Assembly (NCBI GenBank): GCA_028819475.1
Contig: JAPPLJ010000053.1
Coordinates: 1-62,984, forward strand
Length of the DNA: 62,984 nt
Origin: Rhodospirillaceae bacterium
GTDB taxonomy: Bacteria; Pseudomonadota; Alphaproteobacteria; Bin65
Direction: 5' to 3'
Notes under the pieces: model-generated
Databases searched by the model: none
What the model saw: the letters and a program-made list of their open reading frames with translations, nothing else
Told to the model about the DNA's origin: nothing
Position numbers and translations under genes: made by a program
Shown here: piece after piece, positions 27,516-36,361 of the stretch
Layout of the letters: each line of letters opens with the position of its first letter
Numbering within the stretch: position 1 is the stretch's first letter

Positions 27516-28511
27516 CTACAGCTCCTTGCGGATGTCGACGACGCGCAGGATGAAGAACACGCCGATCATCATCGCGATCATCAGCATGATCGCGTTCACG
27601 GCCGCGAACGGATAGTTGGCGGTCCCGTAGTAGTTCAGGATCACCGTGCCGGTGGTCGAGGTTTTGCCGCCATAGACCACGACGGCGGTGGCAAACTCGC
27701 CCATCAGCATGACGAACAGGAAGATCATGCCGATGGCGACGCCGGGCAGGGACAGCGGCAGGATGATTTCACGGAAGACCTGGAAATTGCTCGCCCCCAT
27801 GTCCCGCGCCGCTTCCAGGATATCCTTGTCGATCTTGGCGAGCGAAAAGAAGATCGGCCCGACGCACAGCACGACATAAAGCTGCGCCAGCGCCATCGTG
27901 TAGCCGAACTCGGAATACAGGAAGAAAGAACTCGGCTTGTCGATGACGCCCAGATTCATCAGCATCTTGTTGAACAGGCCGCGCCGGCCGAGCATCGGCA
28001 GCCAGGCCACGGCGCGGATCAGGTAGCTGGTCCAAAACGGCACCATGGCGACCAGGAACAGCGCAAGCTGCCATTTGAAATTCTTGACCTGCATCGCCAG
28101 GAAAAAGGCGATCGGGTAGCCGATGATCAGGCAGACGACCATCACGGTGAATGTAAAGCGGAAGGTCGTCCACAGGGTCGTGATGAAAATGCTCAGCTTC
28201 AGGAAATTGCGGTGCTCGGGGTCGAAGAACCCTTCCTGGCGGAAGAAGTTGCCGAAATTGATGAGCGTGAAGTCGGGCGTCATGCCGCCCCTGACCGGCG
28301 TCCAGAAGCTGAACACCACGATGCCGATCAGCGGCACCACGAGAAAGACGATCAGCCAGAGGCTTGCCGGTGCGACCAGCCAGCCCGGATGGATCATCTG
28401 GTCGCGCTTGGTCTTCTTGACGCGGACGATGTCCATCGCCGGCGGCGCCGGCTGGTCGCCGATCAGGCCGCGGTGATGCTGTTTTGCATGCGCTGGCGCG
28501 GTCTGAAGCAT
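27516..28511 (-). CDS. ABC transporter permease, PotB-like
   Basis: 331 aa. The N-terminal hydrophilic tail is followed by six TM helices; the EAA loop is LEAARDMGASNFQVFREIILPLSLPG. No clear ribosome-binding site is visible before ATG 28511 or the alternative ATG 28436 (MDIVRVKKTK), so the start is uncertain by 25 residues. It partners with the downstream permease. Confidence 0.88.
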   Translation of the reverse strand: MLQTAPAHAKQHHRGLIGDQPAPPAMDIVRVKKTKRDQMIHPGWLVAPASLWLIVFLVVPLIGIVVFSFWTPVRGGMTPDFTLINFGNFFRQEGFFDPEHRNFLKLSIFITTLWTTFRFTFTVMVVCLIIGYPIAFFLAMQVKNFKWQLALFLVAMVPFWTSYLIRAVAWLPMLGRRGLFNKMLMNLGVIDKPSSFFLYSEFGYTMALAQLYVVLCVGPIFFSLAKIDKDILEAARDMGASNFQVFREIILPLSLPGVAIGMIFLFVMLMGEFATAVVVYGGKTSTTGTVILNYYGTANYPFAAVNAIMLMIAMMIGVFFILRVVDIRKEL

Positions 28512-28577
28512 GGCGGCGTCAAGCGACGCCCGCCGGGGCGGCCGGGCGGACGAAAGGGGAAGGATCGGGGCGGCGCC

Positions 28578-28606
28578 GCAGGGGCGGGAACCGGCCCCGC
28601 CCCTGC
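28578..28606 (-). promoter_or_regulatory. 11-bp hairpin between binding-protein and permease genes
   Basis: Perfect 11-bp arms GCAGGGGCGGG (28578-28588) and CCCGCCCCTGC (28596-28606) with a 7-base loop, inside the 135-bp gap of the transporter operon. No T tract follows in the direction of transcription. The likely role is protecting the upstream binding-protein mRNA and lowering permease expression, as in malE-malF. This role is inferred. Confidence 0.55.
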
Positions 28607-28646
28607 CTTGCCGCTTCGGCCCTGAAGGCCGGCGTGTCTAAGCCCG

Positions 28647-29930
28647 TCAGGCGCTCAGGAACTCGGTCCAGCGCTTCACGAGGTAGTCGTTCTCCTTCAT
28701 GAGCGAGTTCCAGACCGCGATATTCTTGAAGCGCGCCTCGTAGGAACCGCCGTCGCGTATTTCGCCTTTCTTGACGATCGGCGTGCCGAACGGATCGTTC
28801 AGCTCCTTGGCGGCGGGCTTGCCGAGGTACCAGAAGTCCCATTCCTCCTGCGAGAGATGGTCCTTCACGTTGCTCCACACCGACATGTAGTAGCCCTGGC
28901 GGGCGACGAAGGCGCCGCCCCAGCCGTCCAGCCACCAGTTGAGATACTCATAGGCGGCGTCAAGCTTCTTGCCGGTGACCTTGGCGGAGATGGCGCAGCC
29001 GCCGTGCCAGCCGCGCATGCCTTCCTTCGGCGCCGCGTAGATGCAGGGCACGCCCTCGGCCTTCACGGCGGTAACCGCCGGCGACCACATGCTCTGGATC
29101 GCGACTTCGCCGCTCACCATCAGGTTGACCGACTGGCCAAAGGTTTCCCAGAAGGCGCGGAAATGGCCCTCCTTCTTCTTCTTGATCAGGAAGTTGACCA
29201 GCTGGTCGATCTCGGCCCGGGTCATGTCGCCCTTGTTGCCGAACTTCATCAGGCCCATGGCCTCGACGGCCATGGCGGCGTCCATGGTGCCGATCTGCGG
29301 CGCGTTCACCAGCGCGACCTTGCCCCTGAAGTCGGCGTGGAACAGCTCGGCCCAGCTCTCGATCTTGCGGCCGGTCTCCTCCGGGTTGTAGCCGATCGAA
29401 TCGGCGTTGTGCCAGCCCGGCAGCATGGAGATGTAGCGCGACGGCCCGTCGGCCCGGCTGCCGTCCGCGTTCAGCCAGAGATGGCGGAACGGCGCATCGC
29501 CCTGTCCCAGGCTCGAGCCCGGTGTCAGGCGGCCGGTCTTGGTCAGGTTCGAGACCTTGTCCCAGTTCTTGATGCGCTTGGTGTCGATCGGCTGCCAGAC
29601 TTTCGCCGGGATCATCAGATCCATGTCGTTGAAGTAGCCTTCGGCGACCTCGTACTGGTCGTTCTGGTTCAGCATCTTGCCGACCATGGCGCCGTAGCCG
29701 AGCGCCTGGCCGCGGATCTTGTCGCCGGTGTCCTTCGACGCCCGGCTCTGGATCTCGTTGATGATGCTGACGCCGAGGCCGATGGTCCGGACAGATTCGG
29801 CGCCATAGACGATGGCCGGCGCACCGGTCATGGTTCCGGCCGCGGCGGCGCCTGCGGTTGTCAGCACGAAACGGCGACGCGACAGGCCGGTCTTCATCTC
29901 GTGCAATGTCGGTTTTCTCGGCATGGTCAT
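28647..29930 (-). CDS. ABC transporter substrate-binding protein, spermidine/putrescine-type, Tat-exported
   Basis: 427 aa. The signal peptide has the twin-arginine motif LSRRRFVLTTAGAAAAGTM, with processing likely after APAIVYGAE. The mature protein contains MLPGWHNADSIGYNPEE, FRGKVALVNAPQIGTMDAAM and GGCAISAKVTGKKLDAAYEY, in the style of PotD/PotF cluster D binding proteins. ATG 29930 has a GGGAGGA site 7-8 bases upstream. It is the first gene of the transporter operon. Ligand unknown; the neighbouring hydantoinase/amidase genes make an N-containing compound plausible. Confidence 0.9.
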   Translation of the reverse strand: MTMPRKPTLHEMKTGLSRRRFVLTTAGAAAAGTMTGAPAIVYGAESVRTIGLGVSIINEIQSRASKDTGDKIRGQALGYGAMVGKMLNQNDQYEVAEGYFNDMDLMIPAKVWQPIDTKRIKNWDKVSNLTKTGRLTPGSSLGQGDAPFRHLWLNADGSRADGPSRYISMLPGWHNADSIGYNPEETGRKIESWAELFHADFRGKVALVNAPQIGTMDAAMAVEAMGLMKFGNKGDMTRAEIDQLVNFLIKKKKEGHFRAFWETFGQSVNLMVSGEVAIQSMWSPAVTAVKAEGVPCIYAAPKEGMRGWHGGCAISAKVTGKKLDAAYEYLNWWLDGWGGAFVARQGYYMSVWSNVKDHLSQEEWDFWYLGKPAAKELNDPFGTPIVKKGEIRDGGSYEARFKNIAVWNSLMKENDYLVKRWTEFLSA

Positions 29931-30080
29931 TCTTGGATTCCTCCCTAGAGAAAAACGGGGTTGGCCCGCCCCGCCGCCGCTTTCCGCCCCATGGCGGTGC
30001 GGCGCGCTGCGAAGCGGCGCAACCTGTCACACCATACAAGTCAACGGGGAAACCGCAAACCGAAAAGCCGCGCCGGCAGG

Positions 30081-30548
30081 TCAGGCGCGTTCGGTGTGGA
30101 AGCGCACCAGCCGCAGCAGCCAGAAGATGATCGAGAACACGCCGGTCAGCACGATCAGCGCCAGGACGGCGGCGATCCGTTTGCCGAGGTCCGGGCCGAG
30201 GACGACCGGCTCGCGCACCAGGTAGACGATCAGGGTCTGGACCGATTGCAGCGTCGCGCCGGCGCCGATCAGGATGGCGATGAAGGTCGAGCCGCGCAGC
30301 GAACTCAGCACCATGTTTTCCATGCTGCGCTGTTCGACGATGTGCAGCCGGTAGGCCCGCCAGTGATATCCGCAGAAGCCGACGATGCCGGTGAGCAGCG
30401 CCGCCCAGAATACGACGTTGTCGAACGTTGTGTCCGCGATGATGAAATTGAACAGTTCTTCGAACGGCTTGTAGAAGAACAGGAAAATCAGGACGACGAT
30501 GTAGACGAGGAAGCCGACGAGCGTCCAGAACCACCCCCAACCGCTCAT
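30081..30548 (-). CDS. Four-helix integral membrane protein, paralogue of the gene at 15658-16176
   Basis: 155 aa with TM segments TLVGFLVYIVVLIFLFFYKP, FDNVVFWAALLTGIVGFCGY, IAILIGAGATLQSVQTLIVY and IAAVLALIVLTGVFSIIFWL. Shared with the 15.7-kb gene are FYxPFE near the first helix, VVFW followed by HWRAYR, and GKRIAAVLALIVL. GGGGGTGAG precedes ATG 30548. Function unknown. A 132-bp gap separates it from the binding-protein start; nothing recognisable is seen there. Confidence 0.7.
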   Translation of the reverse strand: MSGWGWFWTLVGFLVYIVVLIFLFFYKPFEELFNFIIADTTFDNVVFWAALLTGIVGFCGYHWRAYRLHIVEQRSMENMVLSSLRGSTFIAILIGAGATLQSVQTLIVYLVREPVVLGPDLGKRIAAVLALIVLTGVFSIIFWLLRLVRFHTERA

Positions 30549-30645
30549 CGCTCACCCCCGTTGCTGCCATGGCCGGCCGGCCGCAATGCCTTCCGCGCCG
30601 GATCGTGCTGAATAGCCGAAGACGGAAGGGTTAGGCAAATCGGCA

Positions 30646-32046
30646 TTAGCCTGCCCGCTTTTCTTCCGCGTCGGCCATCGGCGGGCGCCGGCCGGCCCAG
30701 CCGCCCGCGGCTTCATAGCAGGCCGCGATTTCGAGCAGTTTCGCGTCGGCGTTCCAGTCGCCGATCAGTTGCAGCCCGGCCGGCAATCCGCCGGATGTCA
30801 GGCCGCTGGGAACCGAGACCGCCGGCTGGCCGGTGAAGGACGCCATGCGGGCCAACCGCCCGAGCGCCGCCGTACCGTCCACCGGGGCGCCGTCCAGGAT
30901 GCCCTGCCCGTCGTTGGCGTCGACCGCCGGAATCGGCGTCGTCGGCAGGACGAAGGCGTCGAACCGCTGCATGAGGTCCGATACCTGCGCTTGCACTGCC
31001 TGCTGGATCGTCAGTGCCTTGTCGACATCCGCTGAGGATATGTCCCGGCCGGTGAGAACGCGTTCGCGGACGCTGGGCGAGAGCTTGGTGTCCGCCGCCT
31101 CGGCGCGCGCGCCGTGCAGGGCGTAGACCCGGCCGAGGGAGATCGTCGTCCAGGCCGCCACCGCATCGTCTGCGAATGGCAGGTCGAGGCGCTCGGTCTC
31201 CGCGCCGAGCGCTTCGAGAACGGCAATGGCTGCCCGGCAGTGCCTGTCGATATCCGGATCGACGGCGCTGTCGAACAGGGTTTCCGCAACGCCGATCCGG
31301 ATGCCTTCGAGCGACGGCCTTGCCCGATGCCCGGCAAACCCGCCTTCCGGATCGAGCGCTTGCATCATCAGGGCGGTGTCGGCGACCGAGCGGGTCATCG
31401 GTCCGCCGGTATCGAATTCGCCGGCGAGCGGATAGATACCCTGCTGGCTGACGCGCAGGTGGGTCGGCTTCAGGCCCACGATGCCGCACAACGCCGCCGG
31501 GATGCGCACGGAACCGCCGGTATCCGTGCCCATGGCGCCGGGAACCAGTCCGGCCGCCACGGCGCAGCCCGATCCGCTGCTCGATCCGCCGCACACCTTG
31601 CTGCGGTCCCACGGATTCTTCGCCGTGCCGAAATGCGGGTTGATCCCGGTCGGGCCGAAGGCGAATTCGTGCAGATTGGCGAGGCCGACGACGATGCCGC
31701 CCGCCGTGCGCAGGGCGGCGACGGATTCGGCGTCCGCGGTGCCCGGACCTTCGGCAATCAGGCGCGAGCCGCAGGTCCGCGCCATGCCGCGCACGGCGAA
31801 CAGGTCCTTGATGGCCAGCGGCACGCCGTGCAGCGGGCCGAGATCGTCGCCTGCCATGACCGCAGCCTCGGCGGCGCGGGCGTCGGCCAGCGCCAGGTCC
31901 GGATAGACCGAGATAAAAGCGCGCAGCCCGTCGTTCAGCCGCTCGATCCGGTCGAGGCAGGCCTGCACCGCCTCGACCGGCGAAACCCGCTTCTTCCGGA
32001 TGTTCTCCGCCAGGTCGGCAATCGGCATCCATGTCAGGTCCGTCAT
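30646..32046 (-). CDS. Amidase (amidase-signature family)
   Basis: 466 aa. The Ser-cisSer-Lys triad is visible: K80 in PLAIKDLF, the cis-Ser in CGGSSSGSG (about 153-159) and nucleophile S179 in GTDTGGSVRIPAALCG. It hydrolyses amide bonds in the cytoplasm; the family covers amidases, allophanate hydrolase-like and Asp/Glu-tRNA amidotransferase A enzymes. ATG 32046 follows AGGAAG. It overlaps nothing and lies 7 bp downstream of the membrane-protein gene, so they are probably cotranscribed. Substrate unknown. Confidence 0.9.
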   Translation of the reverse strand: MTDLTWMPIADLAENIRKKRVSPVEAVQACLDRIERLNDGLRAFISVYPDLALADARAAEAAVMAGDDLGPLHGVPLAIKDLFAVRGMARTCGSRLIAEGPGTADAESVAALRTAGGIVVGLANLHEFAFGPTGINPHFGTAKNPWDRSKVCGGSSSGSGCAVAAGLVPGAMGTDTGGSVRIPAALCGIVGLKPTHLRVSQQGIYPLAGEFDTGGPMTRSVADTALMMQALDPEGGFAGHRARPSLEGIRIGVAETLFDSAVDPDIDRHCRAAIAVLEALGAETERLDLPFADDAVAAWTTISLGRVYALHGARAEAADTKLSPSVRERVLTGRDISSADVDKALTIQQAVQAQVSDLMQRFDAFVLPTTPIPAVDANDGQGILDGAPVDGTAALGRLARMASFTGQPAVSVPSGLTSGGLPAGLQLIGDWNADAKLLEIAACYEAAGGWAGRRPPMADAEEKRAG

Positions 32047-32053
32047 GGGCTTC

Positions 32054-33115
32054 CTATCCTTCCGCCGCCGGGACCGCTGCGACCAGCGCGATGCCGACGA
32101 GGACGACATAGAGGCCGTCCTTGATCGCCGGCACGGCCTGCTTGTCCCGGTCGCGCGACGCGATCACTGCGATCAGCTCCAGAATGAAGAAGATGACGCC
32201 GAGGGAGAAGACCGGCCAGATCGTGTCCCACCAGGACGGATCCTTGGCTGCCGGGACGCCCTGCATCGCACGCCAGATCAGCAGCAGGATCGGCAGCAGC
32301 GTCAGGTAGAGGTAGGCGGCCAGGAAGCGGAGCCGCGTCAGCCGGCGGTCGAGCAGCCAGAAGACCAGGAAGAACGCCGCCAGATGCAGCATGTCCCAGA
32401 TCAGCGACTCGTATTTGGCGCCCGCCGTCGACTCCAGCAGGTTCAGGAAACCGAGGATCAGGAAAAAGACCAACAGGTCGCAGAGCAGCCATTCGCGGAA
32501 GGATTCGCCGCCGTTCTTGGCGCTCCACGACCGGGTCGCCTTGTCGAACAGCATGACCAGCGCGACCGCGAACGACGCCGGATACAGCAGATACAGCACG
32601 ATCGCGTATTGCTGCTCGGGCTTGAGGGCGATCCAGCACAGCAGCAGGATCGCCGCGACCGGCAGCAGCAGGCCGAACAGCCGCGCCGCGGACGGCGCTT
32701 CGACTGTGGCGGGCGCCGTCGCCTCCGCCGCTTCTTCCCCGTCGGCGGGCTGCGCGGTCAGACGCGGATGGGCCCGGATGACCAGGGTTGCCAGAAAGAT
32801 GAGGACCGCACCGCCGGCGACCGCCAGCATCACGATGAAGAAGGCGAGCGCGTCGGGGTCGCTGCGCCACCGGCCGGCCTTCGCCTGCGCCGGGTCGCCG
32901 TCGAGCGGCGGAAACTGCCACACGACGATCAGGGCGACGGCGACGAGCAGGACGAGCGCCAGAACGATCTGCGGCCAGCGGATGTTGAGCTGGCGCGCGC
33001 CGGCGGACGTCGCCATGCGGATGCGCCCGGCCAACAGCAGCACCAGGAAGGCCAGCAGGCCGACAACGGCGATGCCGATCATGACTTCAAGAAAAGCGGT
33101 CGACCTCGCGTCCAT
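32054..33115 (-). CDS. Polytopic membrane protein of unknown function
   Basis: 353 aa with about eight or nine hydrophobic helices, for example FLEVMIGIAVVGLLAFLVLL, IVLALVLLVAVALIVVW, FFIVMLAVAGGAVLIFLATL, LLLPVAAILLLCWIAL and VFSLGVIFFILELIAVIAS. A Glu/Ala-rich loop (about residues 115-140) separates the first three helices from the rest. No characterised family recognised. It is divergent from the N-carbamoylsarcosine amidase-like gene with a 132-bp shared upstream region. Confidence 0.7.
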   Translation of the reverse strand: MDARSTAFLEVMIGIAVVGLLAFLVLLLAGRIRMATSAGARQLNIRWPQIVLALVLLVAVALIVVWQFPPLDGDPAQAKAGRWRSDPDALAFFIVMLAVAGGAVLIFLATLVIRAHPRLTAQPADGEEAAEATAPATVEAPSAARLFGLLLPVAAILLLCWIALKPEQQYAIVLYLLYPASFAVALVMLFDKATRSWSAKNGGESFREWLLCDLLVFFLILGFLNLLESTAGAKYESLIWDMLHLAAFFLVFWLLDRRLTRLRFLAAYLYLTLLPILLLIWRAMQGVPAAKDPSWWDTIWPVFSLGVIFFILELIAVIASRDRDKQAVPAIKDGLYVVLVGIALVAAVPAAEG

Positions 33116-33247
33116 CGAAGCTCCGTCCAGGGTATGCCGTCGGGCGGCGGCGGCCGGACGTTAGCCTGTTCGCCCCTGAATTCCAAACGGCTTGGACTCT
33201 CCGCCGGCAATCTGGTTTTCTGGCGCCCGCCGCTGCCGGAGGAAACC

Positions 33248-33907
33248 ATGACCGACCCATCGAGCGAAACCTATGTCGACCGGACCTATGGCGCGGCCGG
33301 GATCGGCTATGGCGGCCGGCCCGGCGTCATCGTCGTCGATTTCCAGACCGCCTTCACCGAGCCGCAATACGCGCTGGGCGGCGCACCGCTGATCGAACGC
33401 GCGGTCGGCAATACCGCGCGGCTGCTGGACGTGGCGCGCCGGGCGAATGTGCCCATAGCCTCCTGCTATACCGCCTATTCGGCGACCGGCCGGGACCGGC
33501 CCTACTGGAAGGTCCAGGCGGTGATCGAAGACCTGGTGCACGGCCATCCGTCCACGCAGCTCGATCCGCGCATCCACGATCCGTCCTACGATGTCGCCTT
33601 CTGCAAGTCCGGCGCGTCGATCTTCTTCCAGACGCCGCTCGTCGCATTCTTCGCGAAAGAGCGGGTCGATACTGTGATCGTCACAGGCTGCGTGACCAGC
33701 GGCTGCGTGCGGGCGTCCGCGGTCGACAGTTTCCAGTGGGGCTTCCGGACCATCGTTCCGGAGGATTGCGTCGGCGACCATCATGAAGCGCCGCACCGCG
33801 ATAATCTCCGCGACATCGGCCGGCGCTATTGTGATATTACCGACGCGGATTCGGTGATCGGCTGGCTCGAAGCGTGGCGCGGCCGCAACCGCCACGAGCC
33901 GAAATGA
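33248..33907 (+). CDS. Cysteine hydrolase, N-carbamoylsarcosine amidase-like
   Basis: 219 aa isochorismatase-fold enzyme. Catalytic triad: D31 in VIVVDFQTAF, K120 in AFCKSG and C153 in TGCVTSGCVRAS. N-carbamoylsarcosine amidohydrolases hydrolyse the carbamoyl group to sarcosine, CO2 and ammonia. It is followed 13 bp later by hyuA and then hyuB. That is the enzyme set of the N-methylhydantoin (creatinine deaminase) route, which supports this assignment over plain isochorismatase. ATG 33248 has GGAGGA 5-6 bases upstream. Confidence 0.85.
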   Translation: MTDPSSETYVDRTYGAAGIGYGGRPGVIVVDFQTAFTEPQYALGGAPLIERAVGNTARLLDVARRANVPIASCYTAYSATGRDRPYWKVQAVIEDLVHGHPSTQLDPRIHDPSYDVAFCKSGASIFFQTPLVAFFAKERVDTVIVTGCVTSGCVRASAVDSFQWGFRTIVPEDCVGDHHEAPHRDNLRDIGRRYCDITDADSVIGWLEAWRGRNRHEPK

Positions 33908-33920
33908 CGAGAGACGCCCG

Positions 33921-36347
33921 ATGAGCAGTTCCGGCAGCGATCTGACAAACTGGTTCGACAGCAAACTCGCCGATCTGCAGGAGCAGATCGACAAGCTGGG
34001 CAACGGCGAGGCGACCGCCCGCGCCCCGGAACCCGGCGGGCCAGCGGCCCCTGCGGAACCGTCCTCGCCGATGCCGCCCGCCCGCCCGAACGGCGACGGC
34101 ATCGAAGCGCGGGCGCCTGCGCCGCCGCCCGGCGACGGCGACGGACGGTTCGTTCCCGAGGTCGGCCGAGGCAATGGCGACGGCGCTGCGATCGAGGCGC
34201 GCGAGGCCCGCTCCGGGCCGGGCAGTGCGGTCGCCGAGCGCCGTCCGGCGCCCATGGCCCGGCCGCGCCGGCGCACCGCCGTCGGCGGCGGCTACCGGCT
34301 CGGCGTCGATGTCGGCGGCACCTTCACCGACCTGCTGCTGATCGAGGAGGAGACCGGCCACGCCTGGACCGCCAAGGTGCCCTCGACGCCGCAGGACTCC
34401 GCCCAGGGTGTGCTGCACGGCATCGAGCGCATCTGCGGCTACGCCGGGATCGGGCCGACCGATATCGGCGCGGTGATGCACGGCACCACGGTCGCCACCA
34501 ACACGATCCTGACGCAGACCGGCGCGCGGGTCGGCCTGGTCACGACCAAGGGCTACAAGCAGACGTTGCAGATTGCGCGCTCCTATGTGCCGGGCGGCCT
34601 CGGCGGCTGGGTGATCTTCAACAAGGCCGATCCCCTGGCGCCGCTGGAACTGACCATCGAGGCCGACGAGCGGACCGGGGCGAAGGGCGAAATCGTCGAG
34701 CCGCTGGACGAGGACGCGCTGCGCCGCGACCTTAAGAGGCTAAGCGGCGAGGGCATCGAGGCGCTGACCGTCTCGCTGATGAACGCCTATGCCAGCGGCG
34801 TCCACGAGCAGCGCATCCGGCGCATTGCCGAGGAGATCCTGCCCGGCGTGCCGATCTCGATTTCCTCTGAGGTCGTGCCGGAGATGTACGAGTACGAGCG
34901 GACCGAGACGACGGTCGTGAACTCCTACATCCGCCCGGTCGTCTCCCGCTATATCGAGAGCCTTAACGCCGAACTCGACCGGCGCATGAACGGCGTGCAG
35001 TTGCACATCCTGCGCTCCGACGGCGGCCTGGCGAGCGCCGACGCCGCCAAGGCGACCCCGGTCAACCTGCTGATGAGCGGCCCGGCCGGCGGCGTGTCCG
35101 GCGCCATCTGGATGGCCCGCCAGGCCGGCTACGACAATCTGCTGACCTTCGACATGGGCGGCACCTCGACCGATGTCGCGCTGATCCAGAAAGGCGTCGC
35201 CCAGACGCGGCGCGAGACCCGGGTCGGCGACGTGACGGTGCGGGCGTCGTCGGTCGATGTGCGCACGGTCGGCGCCGGTGGCGGCTCGATCGCCTATGTG
35301 CCGGAATTGACGAAGGCGCTGCGCGTCGGGCCGCAGAGCGCCGGGGCGGAGCCGGGCCCCGCGGCCTACGGCCGGGGCGGCGACGAGCCGACCGTGACCG
35401 ACGCCAATGTCGTGCTGGGCTATCTGCCGTCCGGCGCCCGGCTCGGCGGCGAGATGGCGCTCGACTACCGGGCCGCCGAGGAGGCGGTCGGCAAGGTCGC
35501 GAAGGCGATGGACCTGCCGCTCAAGGCCGCGGCCGAAGGCATCGTCAACATCGTCAACGAGAACATGTTCGGCGCCCTGCGGCTAGTCTCGGTCGAGCAG
35601 GGCTTCGACCCACGCGATTTCGCGCTCATCGGCTTCGGCGGCGCCGGCCCGCTGCACGCCAACGCGCTCAGCCGGCTGATGAATTCCTGGCCGGTCATCA
35701 TCCCGCCGGGCCCGGGCGTGCTGTGCGCCTACGGCGATGCGACGACCCGGGTGCGCGACGAAGCTTCCCGCACCTTCGTGCGCCGCTTCGACGAGACGAC
35801 GGACGCCGAGGTCGCCGAAGCGCTGGAGGCACTGGCCCGGCAGGCGGCCGAGGCGCTCAATGCCGAAGGCGTGCCCAGTAGCGAGCAGTCGGCGCTCTAC
35901 CAGATCGACCTGCGCTACCACGGCCAGGGCATGCAGCTCACGGTCGACATCACGCCGGAGGATTTTGCCCAGGGCGGCCTGCGCGAGGTTGCGCGCCGCT
36001 TCGACGAGCTGCACGAGCAGCTCTTCACTTTCCGGCTCGACACCATGCACGAATCCTACAATCTGCGGGCCCTGGTGCAGGGCCGGGAGAGCGCTGCGAC
36101 GGCCGAGGAGCTGCCGCAGGGCACCGGAGACGCCTCCGGCGCCGTCCGCGAGCAGACGCGGGTCTATATCGAAGGCCGCGAACACCCGGCGCAGATTTAC
36201 GACCGCGCCCTGCTCAAGGCCGGCGACCGCATCGCCGGGCCGGCCATCGTCACCGAGATGGATTCGACGACCCTGATTCTGAATGGCCATACCGGCGCCG
36301 TGGACGAGGTCGGCAACATCCTCATCCGCCCGATGAACGGCCGATAG
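33921..36347 (+). CDS. hyuA: N-methylhydantoinase/hydantoinase A, with N-terminal extension
   Basis: 808 aa. Residues 1-122 are extra: a short amphipathic helix (LTNWFDSKLADLQEQIDKLG) and a Pro/Gly/Ala linker. The canonical HyuA domain follows: GVDVGGTFTDLLL (132-137 is GGTFTD), HGTTVATNTIL, EYERTETTVVNSY, FDMGGTSTDVALI, GAGGGSIAYV and FGGAGPLHANAL, all intact. It is the ATP-dependent alpha subunit of hydantoin or N-methylhydantoin ring opening. It sits between the carbamoylsarcosine amidase-like gene and hyuB in one operon. Confidence 0.92.
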   Translation: MSSSGSDLTNWFDSKLADLQEQIDKLGNGEATARAPEPGGPAAPAEPSSPMPPARPNGDGIEARAPAPPPGDGDGRFVPEVGRGNGDGAAIEAREARSGPGSAVAERRPAPMARPRRRTAVGGGYRLGVDVGGTFTDLLLIEEETGHAWTAKVPSTPQDSAQGVLHGIERICGYAGIGPTDIGAVMHGTTVATNTILTQTGARVGLVTTKGYKQTLQIARSYVPGGLGGWVIFNKADPLAPLELTIEADERTGAKGEIVEPLDEDALRRDLKRLSGEGIEALTVSLMNAYASGVHEQRIRRIAEEILPGVPISISSEVVPEMYEYERTETTVVNSYIRPVVSRYIESLNAELDRRMNGVQLHILRSDGGLASADAAKATPVNLLMSGPAGGVSGAIWMARQAGYDNLLTFDMGGTSTDVALIQKGVAQTRRETRVGDVTVRASSVDVRTVGAGGGSIAYVPELTKALRVGPQSAGAEPGPAAYGRGGDEPTVTDANVVLGYLPSGARLGGEMALDYRAAEEAVGKVAKAMDLPLKAAAEGIVNIVNENMFGALRLVSVEQGFDPRDFALIGFGGAGPLHANALSRLMNSWPVIIPPGPGVLCAYGDATTRVRDEASRTFVRRFDETTDAEVAEALEALARQAAEALNAEGVPSSEQSALYQIDLRYHGQGMQLTVDITPEDFAQGGLREVARRFDELHEQLFTFRLDTMHESYNLRALVQGRESAATAEELPQGTGDASGAVREQTRVYIEGREHPAQIYDRALLKAGDRIAGPAIVTEMDSTTLILNGHTGAVDEVGNILIRPMNGR

Positions 36348-36361
36348 GGAGGACAGCAGCC

